DNA of 64,000 bases. Source: Lysobacterales bacterium (GTDB lineage: Bacteria > Pseudomonadota > Gammaproteobacteria > Xanthomonadales > Xanthomonadaceae). The notes beneath the pieces are model-generated. The model was not told where the DNA came from and made no database searches. It worked only from the letters and a program-made list of their open reading frames with translations. Each line of letters begins with the position of its first letter. The first letter of the stretch is position 1. This document shows positions 45,859 to 54,321 of this stretch, in pieces. The stretch covers positions 62,001 through 126,000 of the forward strand of contig JADCRD010000002.1 in assembly GCA_014946745.1 (NCBI GenBank), given 5' to 3'. A program made the translations under genes and the position numbers.

Positions 45859-45890
45859 TTGGGCCACGGCCTCGGCTCTGCCCAACCTGC
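45859..45890. repeat. REP-like repeat, family B (degenerate)
   Basis: TTGGGCCACGGCCTCGGCTC then TGCCCAACCTGC. Confidence 0.65.
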
Positions 45891-45939
45891 ACACCGGCCA
45901 AAGCCTCGCAGGTGGGGCCAAGCGCTCCGCCAGCCCCTC

Positions 45940-45970
45940 GTAGGTTGGGCCAAGCGCAGCGCGGCCCAAC
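45940..45970. repeat. REP-like repeat, family B
   Basis: Identical over 31 bases to the copy at 42484-42514. Confidence 0.85.
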
Positions 45971-46050
45971 ATCACACGCGCATACCTCGACGCGCGATGC
46001 AGCGCAGGGATGCACGCCCAATCCTCGATGCAGGCCGCGATCCTGCGACG

Positions 46051-46083
46051 TTCGGACGCGCCTGCGGCTTGTCCCAACCTGCA
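46051..46083. repeat. REP-like repeat, family B (degenerate)
   Basis: TTCGGACGCGCCTGCGGCTT then GTCCCAACCTGCA. Confidence 0.55.
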
Positions 46084-46153
46084 CACCCGTCAGGCATCAC
46101 CACTCGCGGCACAATGCCACCGCACCCCGCGACGCGGGCAAACGGGAGACGGC

Positions 46154-49100
46154 GTGGCGAACGTGCAGCACATCGATGGGCGCAGCGTCGGCGCGGGGCT
46201 GGTGGTGTATCGCGCCAGCCGGCTGGAAGCCCTGCTCGAACCGCTGCTGGAGCTGCTCGATGCCGCACCGCCCGAGGACGTGCTGACCCCGCAGACCGTG
46301 CTGGCCGCGCACCCGGGCATGCGCCATTGGCTGACGCGGGCGCTGGCGAAAGCGCGCGGGCCGCGCGGCATCGTCGCCAATCTGGAGGTGCTGCTGCCGA
46401 GCAGCTTCATCGACCGGCTGGCGCAGGACACGCTGGGCCGGCAGGCGGTGTCGCTGCCGCAGTGGCGCAGCGCGCAGCTGCGCTGGCAGGTCTTCGATCT
46501 GCTGGACAGCGCGCGTGCCGATCTCGACGCCGCGCGCTTGGCCTCCTACCTCGACCACGGTGCGCCGGAGGATCGCCTGCGCCGGCGCTTCGAGCTGGCC
46601 GACCGGCTGGCGCGGCTGTACGCGCAGTACCTGGTCTACCGCCCTGACTGGCTGCGCCGCTGGGAGCGCGGCGAGCGCGCGCTGGCGCATCTCGATTCGC
46701 CGCGGGCGCGACTTGAGGGCGAGCTGGTCGCGCCGCTGTGGCGGGCGCTGAAGTTCCGCTTGGGCGAGCACCGCGCGGACATTCTGCAGCGTCTGCTGCC
46801 GCGCCTGCGCGCGCTGCCGGCGAGCACGCCGCTGCACGTGTTCGGCCTGAACCACGCGCCGCCGCAGCAGCTGGCGGTACTGCGCGCGCTGGCCGACTCA
46901 CGACTGGTCGCGCTGTACGCGCCCGACCCCTGCCGCGAGTTCTGGGGTGGCCTGAGCCGCGACCTTGATGCGCTGGCCGCGCGCCGCGCGCAGGAGGCCG
47001 CGGCCATCGACGCCGCCGGCGAGGGCGACTGGTTCATCGAGCAGGGCCACCCGCTGCTGGCGCGCTGGGGCCGGCTGGGCCAGCAGTTCTTCATGGCGCT
47101 GTCGGAGATCGACGAGGTCGCCGAAGACCTGCGCCACTGGCAGGACCGCCGCGATCCCGAGCCCGTGAATCGCCTGCAGCGCCTGCAGGAAAGCCTGCGT
47201 CGACTCGATCCCGGCCTGCTGCGCGAGCCGCTGGACGACGCCATCGATGAAACCCGCGCACGCGCCGACGACAGCCTGCGCGTGCACGCCTGCCACACGC
47301 GGCTGCGCGAGCTCGAAGTGCTGCGCGAGGTGCTGCTCGATGCCACCGGCGTCGGCAGCGCTGGCGATGCGGCGCTGGCACCCGGCGAGATCGTGGTGAT
47401 GGCGCCCGACATCGGCGCCTACCTGCCGCTGATTGCCGCCGTGTTCGGACCACCCGGCGACGCGCGCGCGCGCCTGCCTTACCACCTCGCCGACATCAGC
47501 ACCGCCCGCAGCCACCGCCTGTTCGCGGCCTTCCGCCGCCTGCTTGCGCTGCCCGCCACGCGCTTGTCCGCGCCCGAACTGATCGACCTGCTGCAGCAGC
47601 CGGAGCTGGCGCGCCGCTTCGGGCTTGATGCCGCAGCGGTGGAATCGCTGGCCGACTGGCTGCAGGCGGCGGGCGCGCGCTGGGGCCTCGATGCCGGCTT
47701 TCGCGAACGCTTCGATCTGCCGGCGCTGTACGCGCACAGCCTGGCCTTCGGCATGGACCGGCTGATTGCGGGCTATCTGATCGAAGACGCCGCCGGCGAG
47801 GACACACCGCGCGCACTCACCCTGGGCGACGGCAGCGAACTCGCCCCGGTGTCCGGCCTGCACGGTCCCGAGGCCGAGCCGATCGGCGCGCTCGATGCAC
47901 TGCTGCAGGCCCTGCAGGGCCTGTTCGATCTGGCCTCTGAGACCCTGCCGCTGGCGCGCTGGTGCGAGCGCTTCGAGGCCCTGCTCGACGCGCTGTTCCG
48001 CACCGACCCCGAGGACGCCCCGGGACGCGAAGCCGAGCAGCTGCTGCGGCAGATGCTGCAGGGTCTGGCTGCGCAACCGCCGGCCGCGCAGCAGGCCACG
48101 CCCCTGCCCTTTGCGCTGGCGCGCAGCCTGCTGGAGGAAGCGCTGGACGCGGTGCCCGAGCGCCAGGCCTTTCTGCTCGGCGGCATCACTTTCTGCGGCA
48201 TGGTGCCGCAGCGTGCGATTCCTTTTGGCCTGGTCGCCGTGCTGGGCCTGAACGAAGGCGAGTTCCCGCGCCGGGGCGCCGACGGCGGGCTCGACCTGAT
48301 GCGCGCAGCGCCGCGCCTGTACGACCGCGAGCAGCGCAGCGACGACCGCTATCTGTTTCTGGAGACGGTGATGTCGGCGCGGCAGCGCCTGCACTTCAGC
48401 TACCTCGGCCGGGCGGTGAAGGACGGCGCGCCGCGCAACCCGTCGGCGCCGCTGGCTGAGCTGCTGGCCCTGCTCGACCTGCACTGCGGTGTCGACATCG
48501 ACGATGCGCAGCGCGACCGCCCGTGGTGCGTCGAGCATCCGCTGCAGCCCTTCGATGCGCGCTACTTCGACGGCAGCGATGCGCGCCTGTTCTCGCATGC
48601 GCAGGCCTACGCCACGCTGCCCACGCGCGCGGCCCTGGCCGAGCTGCCGCCCTTCGTCGACAGCAGCGCCTGCGCGCCTGCCGCGCTGCCCGCCCAGCTC
48701 GGCCTGCGCGAGCTGCAGGCCTTCTGGCGCGACCCGGCGCGACAGGTGCTGACGCAGGGCCTGCAGCTGCATCTCGATGCGCTCGACGCGCAGCGCCTGC
48801 CCGACAGCGAGCCGCTGGAAGCGGAAATCGATGCGCGCGAGCGCCTGTCGGATCGTTTGTTCAGCAGCCTGCTCAAACGCTGGCCGCAGTGCGAGGTGCC
48901 GATCGAGGCGCCGGCCTGGCTGCGCCTGTCGGGCCTGCTGCCACCCGGTCGACTCGGGCAGGCGGCCTGGGCGCAGGAGCGCGCCAAGCTCGAGGCCCTG
49001 CTGTCGGCGCTGCGCGACGTTGAACGCTTCGAGGACGGCGAGGCGATCAGTGCGCCGGTCGACGTCAGCGTCGCCGGCTGTCGGCTGGTCGGCGAGGTCG

Positions 49101-49756
49101 CTGGCCTGCATGCGCGCGCAGGCGGCGGCCACTGGCTGCTGCGCGGCTTTTCGCGTACGCGCTTGAAAAGCGACGAGAGCCATCTGCTGGGCGAGGACGA
49201 GCTCGACTTCCGCCGCCGGCTGCCGCTGTTCCTCGACTGGGCCCTGCTGCGCCTGGCGACGGCGCAGGGCGCGTCGGAGATCGAACCCCTGCAGGTGCTG
49301 GCGCTGCTCGACCGCGACGCGCCCAGCCCGTGGATCGATGGGCTGAACGCCTGGGATGCCGCACTGTGTGCGGGCGATGCGTCGACGCGGGATCGCATGC
49401 TGCACCATCTCGTTCAGCGGCTGACGCAGCTGCTTGAGTTCTGGCGCGAGGGCCAGGGCGGGCGCCTGCCCTACCTGCCGCGCTCCAGCTGGGCGGCGCT
49501 GTGCGAGCCGGTCGAGGGCAAGCGCGCCGATTCCGCGCCGTATCCCGAGCGCCTTGCCAGCAGCGTCAGCAGCGCATGGAGCGGCGGCGATCAGCATGCA
49601 GGCGAAGCGGACTACGGCCCCGGCTACGCGCGCCTCTTGGTCGGCGCGCTCGACACCGAGCCCGGCAGCGAAGACATCGCCCGCCTGCTCGACTTCGCGC
49701 AGCGGCTGCTGGGCTGCATCACCCTGGTCGCACCGGAGCGATCGCGGCTTGCCTGA
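46154..49756 (+). CDS. recC: Exodeoxyribonuclease V gamma subunit, RecC
   Basis: Chi-recognising, nuclease-dead subunit of the RecBCD double-strand-break repair enzyme. 1200 residues from GTG 46154 (GGAG 5 bases upstream), near the usual 1100-1200. Recognisable segments are VYRASRLEALLEPLLELLDA, LPTRAALAELPPFVD and RAIPFGLVAVLGLNEGEFPR with the RRGADGGLDLM region, all typical of RecC. The C-terminus (LLGCITLVAPERSRLA) ends in a small tandem repeat. recB and recD, which normally follow recC, are not within the next 14 kb. A longer frame to 46010 lies in repeat sequence. Confidence 0.93.
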   Translation: MANVQHIDGRSVGAGLVVYRASRLEALLEPLLELLDAAPPEDVLTPQTVLAAHPGMRHWLTRALAKARGPRGIVANLEVLLPSSFIDRLAQDTLGRQAVSLPQWRSAQLRWQVFDLLDSARADLDAARLASYLDHGAPEDRLRRRFELADRLARLYAQYLVYRPDWLRRWERGERALAHLDSPRARLEGELVAPLWRALKFRLGEHRADILQRLLPRLRALPASTPLHVFGLNHAPPQQLAVLRALADSRLVALYAPDPCREFWGGLSRDLDALAARRAQEAAAIDAAGEGDWFIEQGHPLLARWGRLGQQFFMALSEIDEVAEDLRHWQDRRDPEPVNRLQRLQESLRRLDPGLLREPLDDAIDETRARADDSLRVHACHTRLRELEVLREVLLDATGVGSAGDAALAPGEIVVMAPDIGAYLPLIAAVFGPPGDARARLPYHLADISTARSHRLFAAFRRLLALPATRLSAPELIDLLQQPELARRFGLDAAAVESLADWLQAAGARWGLDAGFRERFDLPALYAHSLAFGMDRLIAGYLIEDAAGEDTPRALTLGDGSELAPVSGLHGPEAEPIGALDALLQALQGLFDLASETLPLARWCERFEALLDALFRTDPEDAPGREAEQLLRQMLQGLAAQPPAAQQATPLPFALARSLLEEALDAVPERQAFLLGGITFCGMVPQRAIPFGLVAVLGLNEGEFPRRGADGGLDLMRAAPRLYDREQRSDDRYLFLETVMSARQRLHFSYLGRAVKDGAPRNPSAPLAELLALLDLHCGVDIDDAQRDRPWCVEHPLQPFDARYFDGSDARLFSHAQAYATLPTRAALAELPPFVDSSACAPAALPAQLGLRELQAFWRDPARQVLTQGLQLHLDALDAQRLPDSEPLEAEIDARERLSDRLFSSLLKRWPQCEVPIEAPAWLRLSGLLPPGRLGQAAWAQERAKLEALLSALRDVERFEDGEAISAPVDVSVAGCRLVGEVAGLHARAGGGHWLLRGFSRTRLKSDESHLLGEDELDFRRRLPLFLDWALLRLATAQGASEIEPLQVLALLDRDAPSPWIDGLNAWDAALCAGDASTRDRMLHHLVQRLTQLLEFWREGQGGRLPYLPRSSWAALCEPVEGKRADSAPYPERLASSVSSAWSGGDQHAGEADYGPGYARLLVGALDTEPGSEDIARLLDFAQRLLGCITLVAPERSRLA

Positions 49757-49782
49757 GGCGAGCGCTTGCCTGAGGCGAGGGC
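49730..49782. repeat. Short direct repeat at the recC 3' end
   Basis: GCTTGCCTGAGGCGAG occurs twice in tandem (about 49747-49779), spanning the recC stop codon. It may reflect slippage that set the present stop. Confidence 0.55.
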
Positions 49783-49784
49783 CC

Positions 49785-49814
49785 GTTGGGCCGCGCTGCG
49801 CTTGGCCCAACCCA
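49785..49814. repeat. REP-like repeat, family B
   Basis: GTTGGGCCGCGCTGCGCTTG then GCCCAACCCA, about 28 bases after recC. Confidence 0.8.
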
Positions 49815-49832
49815 CTCCACGCTCACGCCGCG

Positions 49833-49852
49833 CCGCGCTTGGCCCAACCTAC
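49833..49852. repeat. REP-like repeat, family B (half copy)
   Basis: CCGCGCTTGGCCCAACCTAC; only one arm is kept. Confidence 0.6.
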
Positions 49853-49868
49853 GGGGCATCGCGCGGCT

Positions 49869-49901
49869 GTAGGTTGGGACACGCCGAAGGCGCGTCCCAA
49901 C
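49869..49901. repeat. REP-like repeat, family B
   Basis: GTAGGTTGGGACACGCCGAA then GGCGCGTCCCAAC, with paired changes in both arms (GGGAC/GTCCC), so the stem is kept. Confidence 0.75.
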
Positions 49902-49954
49902 ATCGCAAGGCCGAAACCGGCATCGCGCATTGAGCCTGCGCCGCGGGGCCGCGC

Positions 49955-51763
49955 TTACGACGCCGACGACGCGACCAACTCGACGAGCTGGTAGCGACCA
50001 CGGCCACTCTGCTTGACCCGGTACAGGGCCGCATCCGCAGCGGCCAACATCGCATCCGCATCGAGGGCGCCGCGCCCCAGCGCGATGCCGATGCTGACGC
50101 CGAGCATTCGCGCCTCGCCGGCCACCCGGTACGGCGGCCGCATGCCGGCCAGAAAGCGGCGCGCCGCGGCCTCGCACTCCGCGCTGCCGGCCAGGTTCTC
50201 CATCAGCAGGGCGAACTCGTCACCGCCGAGCCGGGCCAGCACATCGGCCTCGCGCAGGGTCGGGCGCATGCGCGCGGCGAAGTCGCGCAGGGCCTCGTCG
50301 CCGGCGGCGTGGCCCAGCTCGTCGTTGATCGCCTTGAAGTGATCGAGATCGAGCGCGAACACGGCAACCGCCAGCCCCGATCGACGCGCACGCTGCAGGG
50401 CGCGCTGCAGGCGCTCGTTGAACTCGCGGCGGTTGGGCAGGCCGGTCAGCGCATCGGTGCGCGCCTGCGCCTGCAGGGCCTGCTCGGCCGCCACCCGCGC
50501 GCTGATGTCGCGGGCCGAGTAGACGATGTCGAAGCCCTCGCCACGCTCGGCCGGCACGCTGACGGCCAGCGCCTCCAGCCACACCCAGTGGCCTTCGCGA
50601 TGGCGCATGCGGAACTGGATGGAAGCGCTGCCGGCGCTGGCGAACAGCGGTGCGAGCGTGGCGCGGATCACTGGATCGTCCTCGGCGTGGAACAGCTCGC
50701 GCCGCGGCTCGGCCAGCTCCTCCGGGCTGTAGCCGAGCAGGCTGCGCGCGGCCTGGGAGACATAACTGCGGCCGCCATCGGCGCGCAGGCGCACGACCAG
50801 ATCGCGGGCATGGTCGGCCATCAGGCGGTAGCGCGCCTCGCTGTGTTTCAGCCGGCTGGCGAGGTGGGCGCGCTCGGTCATCATCACCGCCATCGGCAGC
50901 ATCATCAGGCAGGCGGTCAGGGCGTAGAGCTGCGGGAACAGGGCCGCACTGAGCGCACCCTCCAGCCCCGGCAACGTGGGCGCGAAGCGGCCCAGCACCG
51001 CCGCCGCGGCGCTTACCAGCACGACGGTGACGGCGGCCAGCAGGGCGCCGGGCAGGCCGTAGCGGAACGCCAGCCACAGCATCGGCAGGAACGGCAGGAA
51101 CAGCAGCGCGTAGAGACCGGAGCCGAGCACGCTCAGCAGCGCCAGCAGCAGCAGACACCACGCCAGCAGGAAGCCGGGATCGCGCAGACGCCGACGCCGC
51201 CAGCGCGCGGTCTGCGCGAGCCCAACGGTGATCAGGCCGGCGACCACGACGAGGCCGATCAGGTGCGAGGCGAACCAGCTGAGGATGGCCGCCAGATCGA
51301 CTGCGTCCGCGCCGCGCGTTGCGGCACGCAGCAGCATAGCCAGCAGGGTGGCCAGGGTGCAGGCAGCCAAGGTCGCCATGCCGGCCACGAGCGAGGAGCG
51401 CAGCACTTCTTCGACCACCATCAGGCGCCCGCCGTAGCGACGCACGCCCCAGACCACCAGCACCGTCTCCAGGCTGTGGATCAGCGCATAGCCGAGCGCC
51501 GACAGCGGTGGTTCTCCGAGTTGCCACGCGGGCAGGGCCAGGGCCAGCAGCAGCACGCCGAGCGTCGCAGCGCGCAGCGGCGCCGCTGAAGCCACCAGCA
51601 GGCCGACCGCGAAACCGCTCGACAGCCACAGCAGGGGAATGCCCTCGATGGTGACGAAGGCCAGGGACAGCAGGCTGAGCCCGCCCACGCCGGCAGCCAG
51701 GATCAGCAGCAGCCAGGGCTGCGGCCATCGAAGCCTGCCGGGAAATACGGACGTGTCTGCCAT
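49955..51763 (-). CDS. Diguanylate cyclase with MASE1 sensor and PAS domain
   Basis: 602 residues. An N-terminal MASE1-type membrane sensor of about eight helices (to about residue 290) is followed by a PAS domain (LKHSEARYRLMADHARDLVV and onward, 305-430) and a GGDEF domain. The catalytic GGDEF at 513-517 is intact, and the inhibitory I-site READ lies at 504-507, so it should be an active, product-inhibited c-di-GMP synthase. No EAL domain. Divergent from the sigma gene at 51963. Confidence 0.94.
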   Translation of the reverse strand: MADTSVFPGRLRWPQPWLLLILAAGVGGLSLLSLAFVTIEGIPLLWLSSGFAVGLLVASAAPLRAATLGVLLLALALPAWQLGEPPLSALGYALIHSLETVLVVWGVRRYGGRLMVVEEVLRSSLVAGMATLAACTLATLLAMLLRAATRGADAVDLAAILSWFASHLIGLVVVAGLITVGLAQTARWRRRRLRDPGFLLAWCLLLLALLSVLGSGLYALLFLPFLPMLWLAFRYGLPGALLAAVTVVLVSAAAAVLGRFAPTLPGLEGALSAALFPQLYALTACLMMLPMAVMMTERAHLASRLKHSEARYRLMADHARDLVVRLRADGGRSYVSQAARSLLGYSPEELAEPRRELFHAEDDPVIRATLAPLFASAGSASIQFRMRHREGHWVWLEALAVSVPAERGEGFDIVYSARDISARVAAEQALQAQARTDALTGLPNRREFNERLQRALQRARRSGLAVAVFALDLDHFKAINDELGHAAGDEALRDFAARMRPTLREADVLARLGGDEFALLMENLAGSAECEAAARRFLAGMRPPYRVAGEARMLGVSIGIALGRGALDADAMLAAADAALYRVKQSGRGRYQLVELVASSAS

Positions 51764-51962
51764 CGCTGCTCCGCGTGCGGCGGTCGGGTCGCGCCCAGGG
51801 CGGCGAACTCACCGCGCCTGCGACCCGTGCTCCGCCGGCGCGTGCATCATCCATGCCGTGCCGCGCTGGCGCCATGCGCGCGGCCCGCCGAGCGCCCGCG
51901 TCGTCAACCGCGCCGGCCCGCCTGCGTTGTGGAAGCCCAGTTCCCCGCCCACCGACCCGATC

Positions 51963-52595
51963 ATGGCCACCCCTGCCGCTGCGACGGCCGCTTCTGGCAC
52001 GCTGCTGTTCCGTCTCGATGGAGCCCAGGACCTGGACCGCGCCGCTGCCGACGCCGACCATCAACGCCGGGCCGCGCTCGATGCCTTCCTGCGCGGCGTC
52101 GAGCGGCGCGCACTGCGCATGGCCGAGCTGAGCTGCGGCCAGCGCGAGGATGCGCTCGACATCGTCCAGGACGCGATGCTCGGCTTCGCGCGCCGCTACG
52201 CCGGCCATGAGCCCGCGGACTGGCCGCCGCTGTTCTACCGCGTGCTCGACAGCCGCATCCTCGACCACCACCGGCGCAGCCAGGTGCGCTCGCGCTGGCG
52301 GCTGTGGCTCAAACCGCGCGACGACGACGACGACGCGGATCCGCTGCAGCAGGTCGCCGACCCGCAGCAGCCCGAACCCTGGCTGCGGCTGTCCGATGAG
52401 CGCCTGATGGGCGATCTGGAGACCGCCCTGCGCGCCCTGCCCCTGCGCCAGCGTCAGTGCTTCCTGCTGCGCATCTGGGAGGGCCTCGACGTGGCCCAGA
52501 CCGCCGCCGCCATGCAGTGCGGCGAGGGCAGCGTCAAAACCCATCTCTCGCGGGCGCTGGCGCGTCTGCGCGAACATCTGGCCGAACACCGCTGA
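51963..52595 (+). CDS. RNA polymerase sigma-70 family factor (ECF-like)
   Basis: 210 residues. Region 2: LSCGQREDALDIVQDAMLGF and FYRVLDSRILDHHRRSQVRS. Region 4: LPLRQRQCFLLRIWEGLDVA then QTAAAMQCGEGSVKTHLSRALA. An acidic linker (DDDDDADPLQQ) joins them. Start is ATG 51963. First gene of a four-gene operon (9 bases to the next, then 1- and 4-base overlaps). Longer frames upstream are not coding. Confidence 0.9.
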   Translation: MATPAAATAASGTLLFRLDGAQDLDRAAADADHQRRAALDAFLRGVERRALRMAELSCGQREDALDIVQDAMLGFARRYAGHEPADWPPLFYRVLDSRILDHHRRSQVRSRWRLWLKPRDDDDDADPLQQVADPQQPEPWLRLSDERLMGDLETALRALPLRQRQCFLLRIWEGLDVAQTAAAMQCGEGSVKTHLSRALARLREHLAEHR

Positions 52596-52604
52596 GGCGC
52601 CGCC

Positions 52605-52985
52605 ATGCACACGCCCACCCCGCAGGACGATCTCCCCGAAGGCCGCGAGCGCCTGCGTCGCGCGCTGGACAGCTCGGTCGAAGGGCTCGATGCCGCCACC
52701 CTGTCGCGGCTCAACCGCGCCCGCCAGGCCGCGCTTGACGCCGCCGCCGCGCGCCGCCGCGGCTGGCGCTGGTCGCTGCGTGTCGGCGGCCTGGCGCTGG
52801 CCGCCAGCGCGGCGCTGGCCCTGGTGCTGGTGCCCGGACTGCTGAGCCCGCCCGCGCCGCCGCTGCCGGCGGCCAGCAGCGATTTCGCCCTGCTCAGCGA
52901 AGACGTCGAACCGGCCCTGCTGGAGGAGCTCGAGTTCTACGCCTGGCTCGACAGCCAGCAGGACGACGAGGCCTGGGAAGGCTGA
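52605..52985 (+). CDS. DUF3619-like membrane protein, putative anti-sigma
   Basis: 126 residues. A soluble N-terminal part (EGLDAATLSRLNRARQAALD) leads into one transmembrane helix (VGGLALAASAALALVLVPGL) and an acidic periplasmic tail with LLEELEFYAWLDSQQDDEAW. The topology and place directly after a sigma gene suit an anti-sigma factor. Family assignment is from memory. Confidence 0.75.
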   Translation: MHTPTPQDDLPEGRERLRRALDSSVEGLDAATLSRLNRARQAALDAAAARRRGWRWSLRVGGLALAASAALALVLVPGLLSPPAPPLPAASSDFALLSEDVEPALLEELEFYAWLDSQQDDEAWEG

Positions 52986-53317
52986 TGCGCGGCTCGGCGC
53001 TGCCGCTGCTGCTCGCGCTCGCCGCACCGCTGTCGGCGCTGGCGGAAGACCGTCCCGCCGCCGAGGTCGATGCCGAGCTGCTGCTGTTCCTGGCCGAATT
53101 CGCCGATGCCGGGGGCGAAGTGCCCGAACTCGGCCTGCTCGAACGCGCGCAGGCCGAGGCGGAAGCCACGGGCGCAGCAGCCTCATCGCCCACCGTCGAG
53201 GCCGAGCCCAGGCGCGAGCCGGCGCCTATCGCGACCCGCGCGTCTTCCAGCGCCCGCCCCACCCCACCCGAAGCCGAAGCGACCGCCGCCGAGCGGCCGC
53301 GCGGAGATGACCGATGA
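52985..53317 (+). CDS. Small exported acidic protein of unknown function
   Basis: 110 residues with a signal peptide (LPLLLALAAPLSALAED), then LLLFLAEFADAGGEVPELGL and an Ala/Glu/Pro-rich tail. Its ATG overlaps the stop of the previous gene by one base, and its own TGA overlaps the next ATG (ATGA). It is therefore translated as part of the sigma operon. Its role is unknown; it may act in the periplasm with the putative anti-sigma. Confidence 0.75.
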   Translation: MRGSALPLLLALAAPLSALAEDRPAAEVDAELLLFLAEFADAGGEVPELGLLERAQAEAEATGAAASSPTVEAEPRREPAPIATRASSSARPTPPEAEATAAERPRGDDR

Positions 53318-54003
53318 ACCGCCGATTCCACCGATTAACCGCCTTCGCACGCGCGGCGCTGCTGAGCCTGGCGCTGCTGGCGGCGCCAGCGGTGCAGGCT
53401 GAGGACACCGCGTTTTCCGCACTGCCGCCCGCGGAGCAGCGCGTGCTGACGCCCTTTGCCGACAGCTGGGACAGCCTGGATGCCGCGACCCGCGAGCAGC
53501 TGCGCCGCGGCGCCCAGCGCTGGGTGAGCATGAGCCCCGAGCAGCGCGCGCGCGCCGCCGAGCGTCTGGCCGAATGGCAGCGCCTGCCGCCCGAGCAGCG
53601 CCAGCGACTGCGTGAGGCCCATCAACGCTACCGGGCACTTACTCCAGAGCAGCAACAGCGCCTGCAGCAGCGCTTCCGCGAGTTCCAGAACCTGCCGCCC
53701 GAGCAGCGCCGCGAACTGCGCCGCCGCTTCGAGGCGATGAGCCCGGCCGAGCGTCGCGCCTTCGTGCAGGGCGCCGAGGCCATGCGCCGCAGCGGCCAGG
53801 CGCGTCCGCCCGGCCCCTTTGCCCACCTGCCGCCCGAACAGCGCGAAGCCAGCTGGGCGATGGTCCGCAGCCTGAGCCCGGAAGCCCGACGCGCGCTGCG
53901 CGCCGAGTTCGAGACCCTGCCCGCCGAGCAGCGCGAAGTGCTGCGGCAAGAATTGATGGCGATGACGCCGGCCGAGCGCGAGGCGCGGCTGCTGAGGCGC
54001 TAG
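53314..54003 (+). CDS. DUF3106-domain exported protein
   Basis: 229 residues with a signal peptide (AALLSLALLAAPAVQAED) and six or seven repeats of the form LPPEQRxxLRxR / MSPEQRARAAERLAEW. This is the DUF3106 pattern, related in style to metal-sensing CpxP/Spy-like helical repeats. Last gene of the sigma operon. It is probably a periplasmic sensor or chaperone feeding into the sigma/anti-sigma pair (inference). Confidence 0.85.
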   Translation: MNRRFHRLTAFARAALLSLALLAAPAVQAEDTAFSALPPAEQRVLTPFADSWDSLDAATREQLRRGAQRWVSMSPEQRARAAERLAEWQRLPPEQRQRLREAHQRYRALTPEQQQRLQQRFREFQNLPPEQRRELRRRFEAMSPAERRAFVQGAEAMRRSGQARPPGPFAHLPPEQREASWAMVRSLSPEARRALRAEFETLPAEQREVLRQELMAMTPAEREARLLRR

Positions 54004-54004
54004 T

Positions 54005-54080
54005 TTCGGGATTCGGGATTCGGGATTCGGGATTCGGGATTCGGGATTCGGGATTCGGGATTCGGGATTCGGGATTCGGG
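54005..54080. repeat. Heptad repeat (GGGATTC)n
   Basis: About ten nearly perfect GGGATTC units directly after the DUF3106 stop codon. Confidence 0.95.
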
Positions 54081-54321
54081 TGCAAGCGTGCGGGGGGCGG
54101 CGCACGCGTCAAGCGCCGCCCACAGCGTCGAATCGATGCCTCCACGAAGGGGGCGACACGACGCGCCCTGCAGCGGAGTGCCTGTGCGGCGCTCCGCCGC
54201 CGCGCGGCGATCGCGTCTCCGCCAGCGACAGACGCGCGCAGTCCGCCGCAGGCATGCCGTCCGCAGTCAACCGGCTGCGTCCCCCTGCGTTGCCGGTGAG
54301 AACCTGTAGCGGAGCGCGGAC
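54081..54321. other. Spacer before the cytochrome-like operon
   Basis: About 240 bases with no gene seen. It should contain the promoter of the 54322-58358 operon. Confidence 0.4.

Larger units (their letters stand above)
45777..46153. other. REP-filled gap between the exporter operon and recC
   Basis: About 375 bases with at least three family B repeats (45859-45890, 45940-45970, 46051-46083) and a degenerate one at 45908-45936. It separates divergently transcribed genes, so both promoters must lie here. Confidence 0.6.

Noticed and set aside
54005-54080. The short heptad arrays were considered as CRISPR or as coding tails.
   Set aside because: Seven-base direct repeats without spacers; they begin after stop codons.
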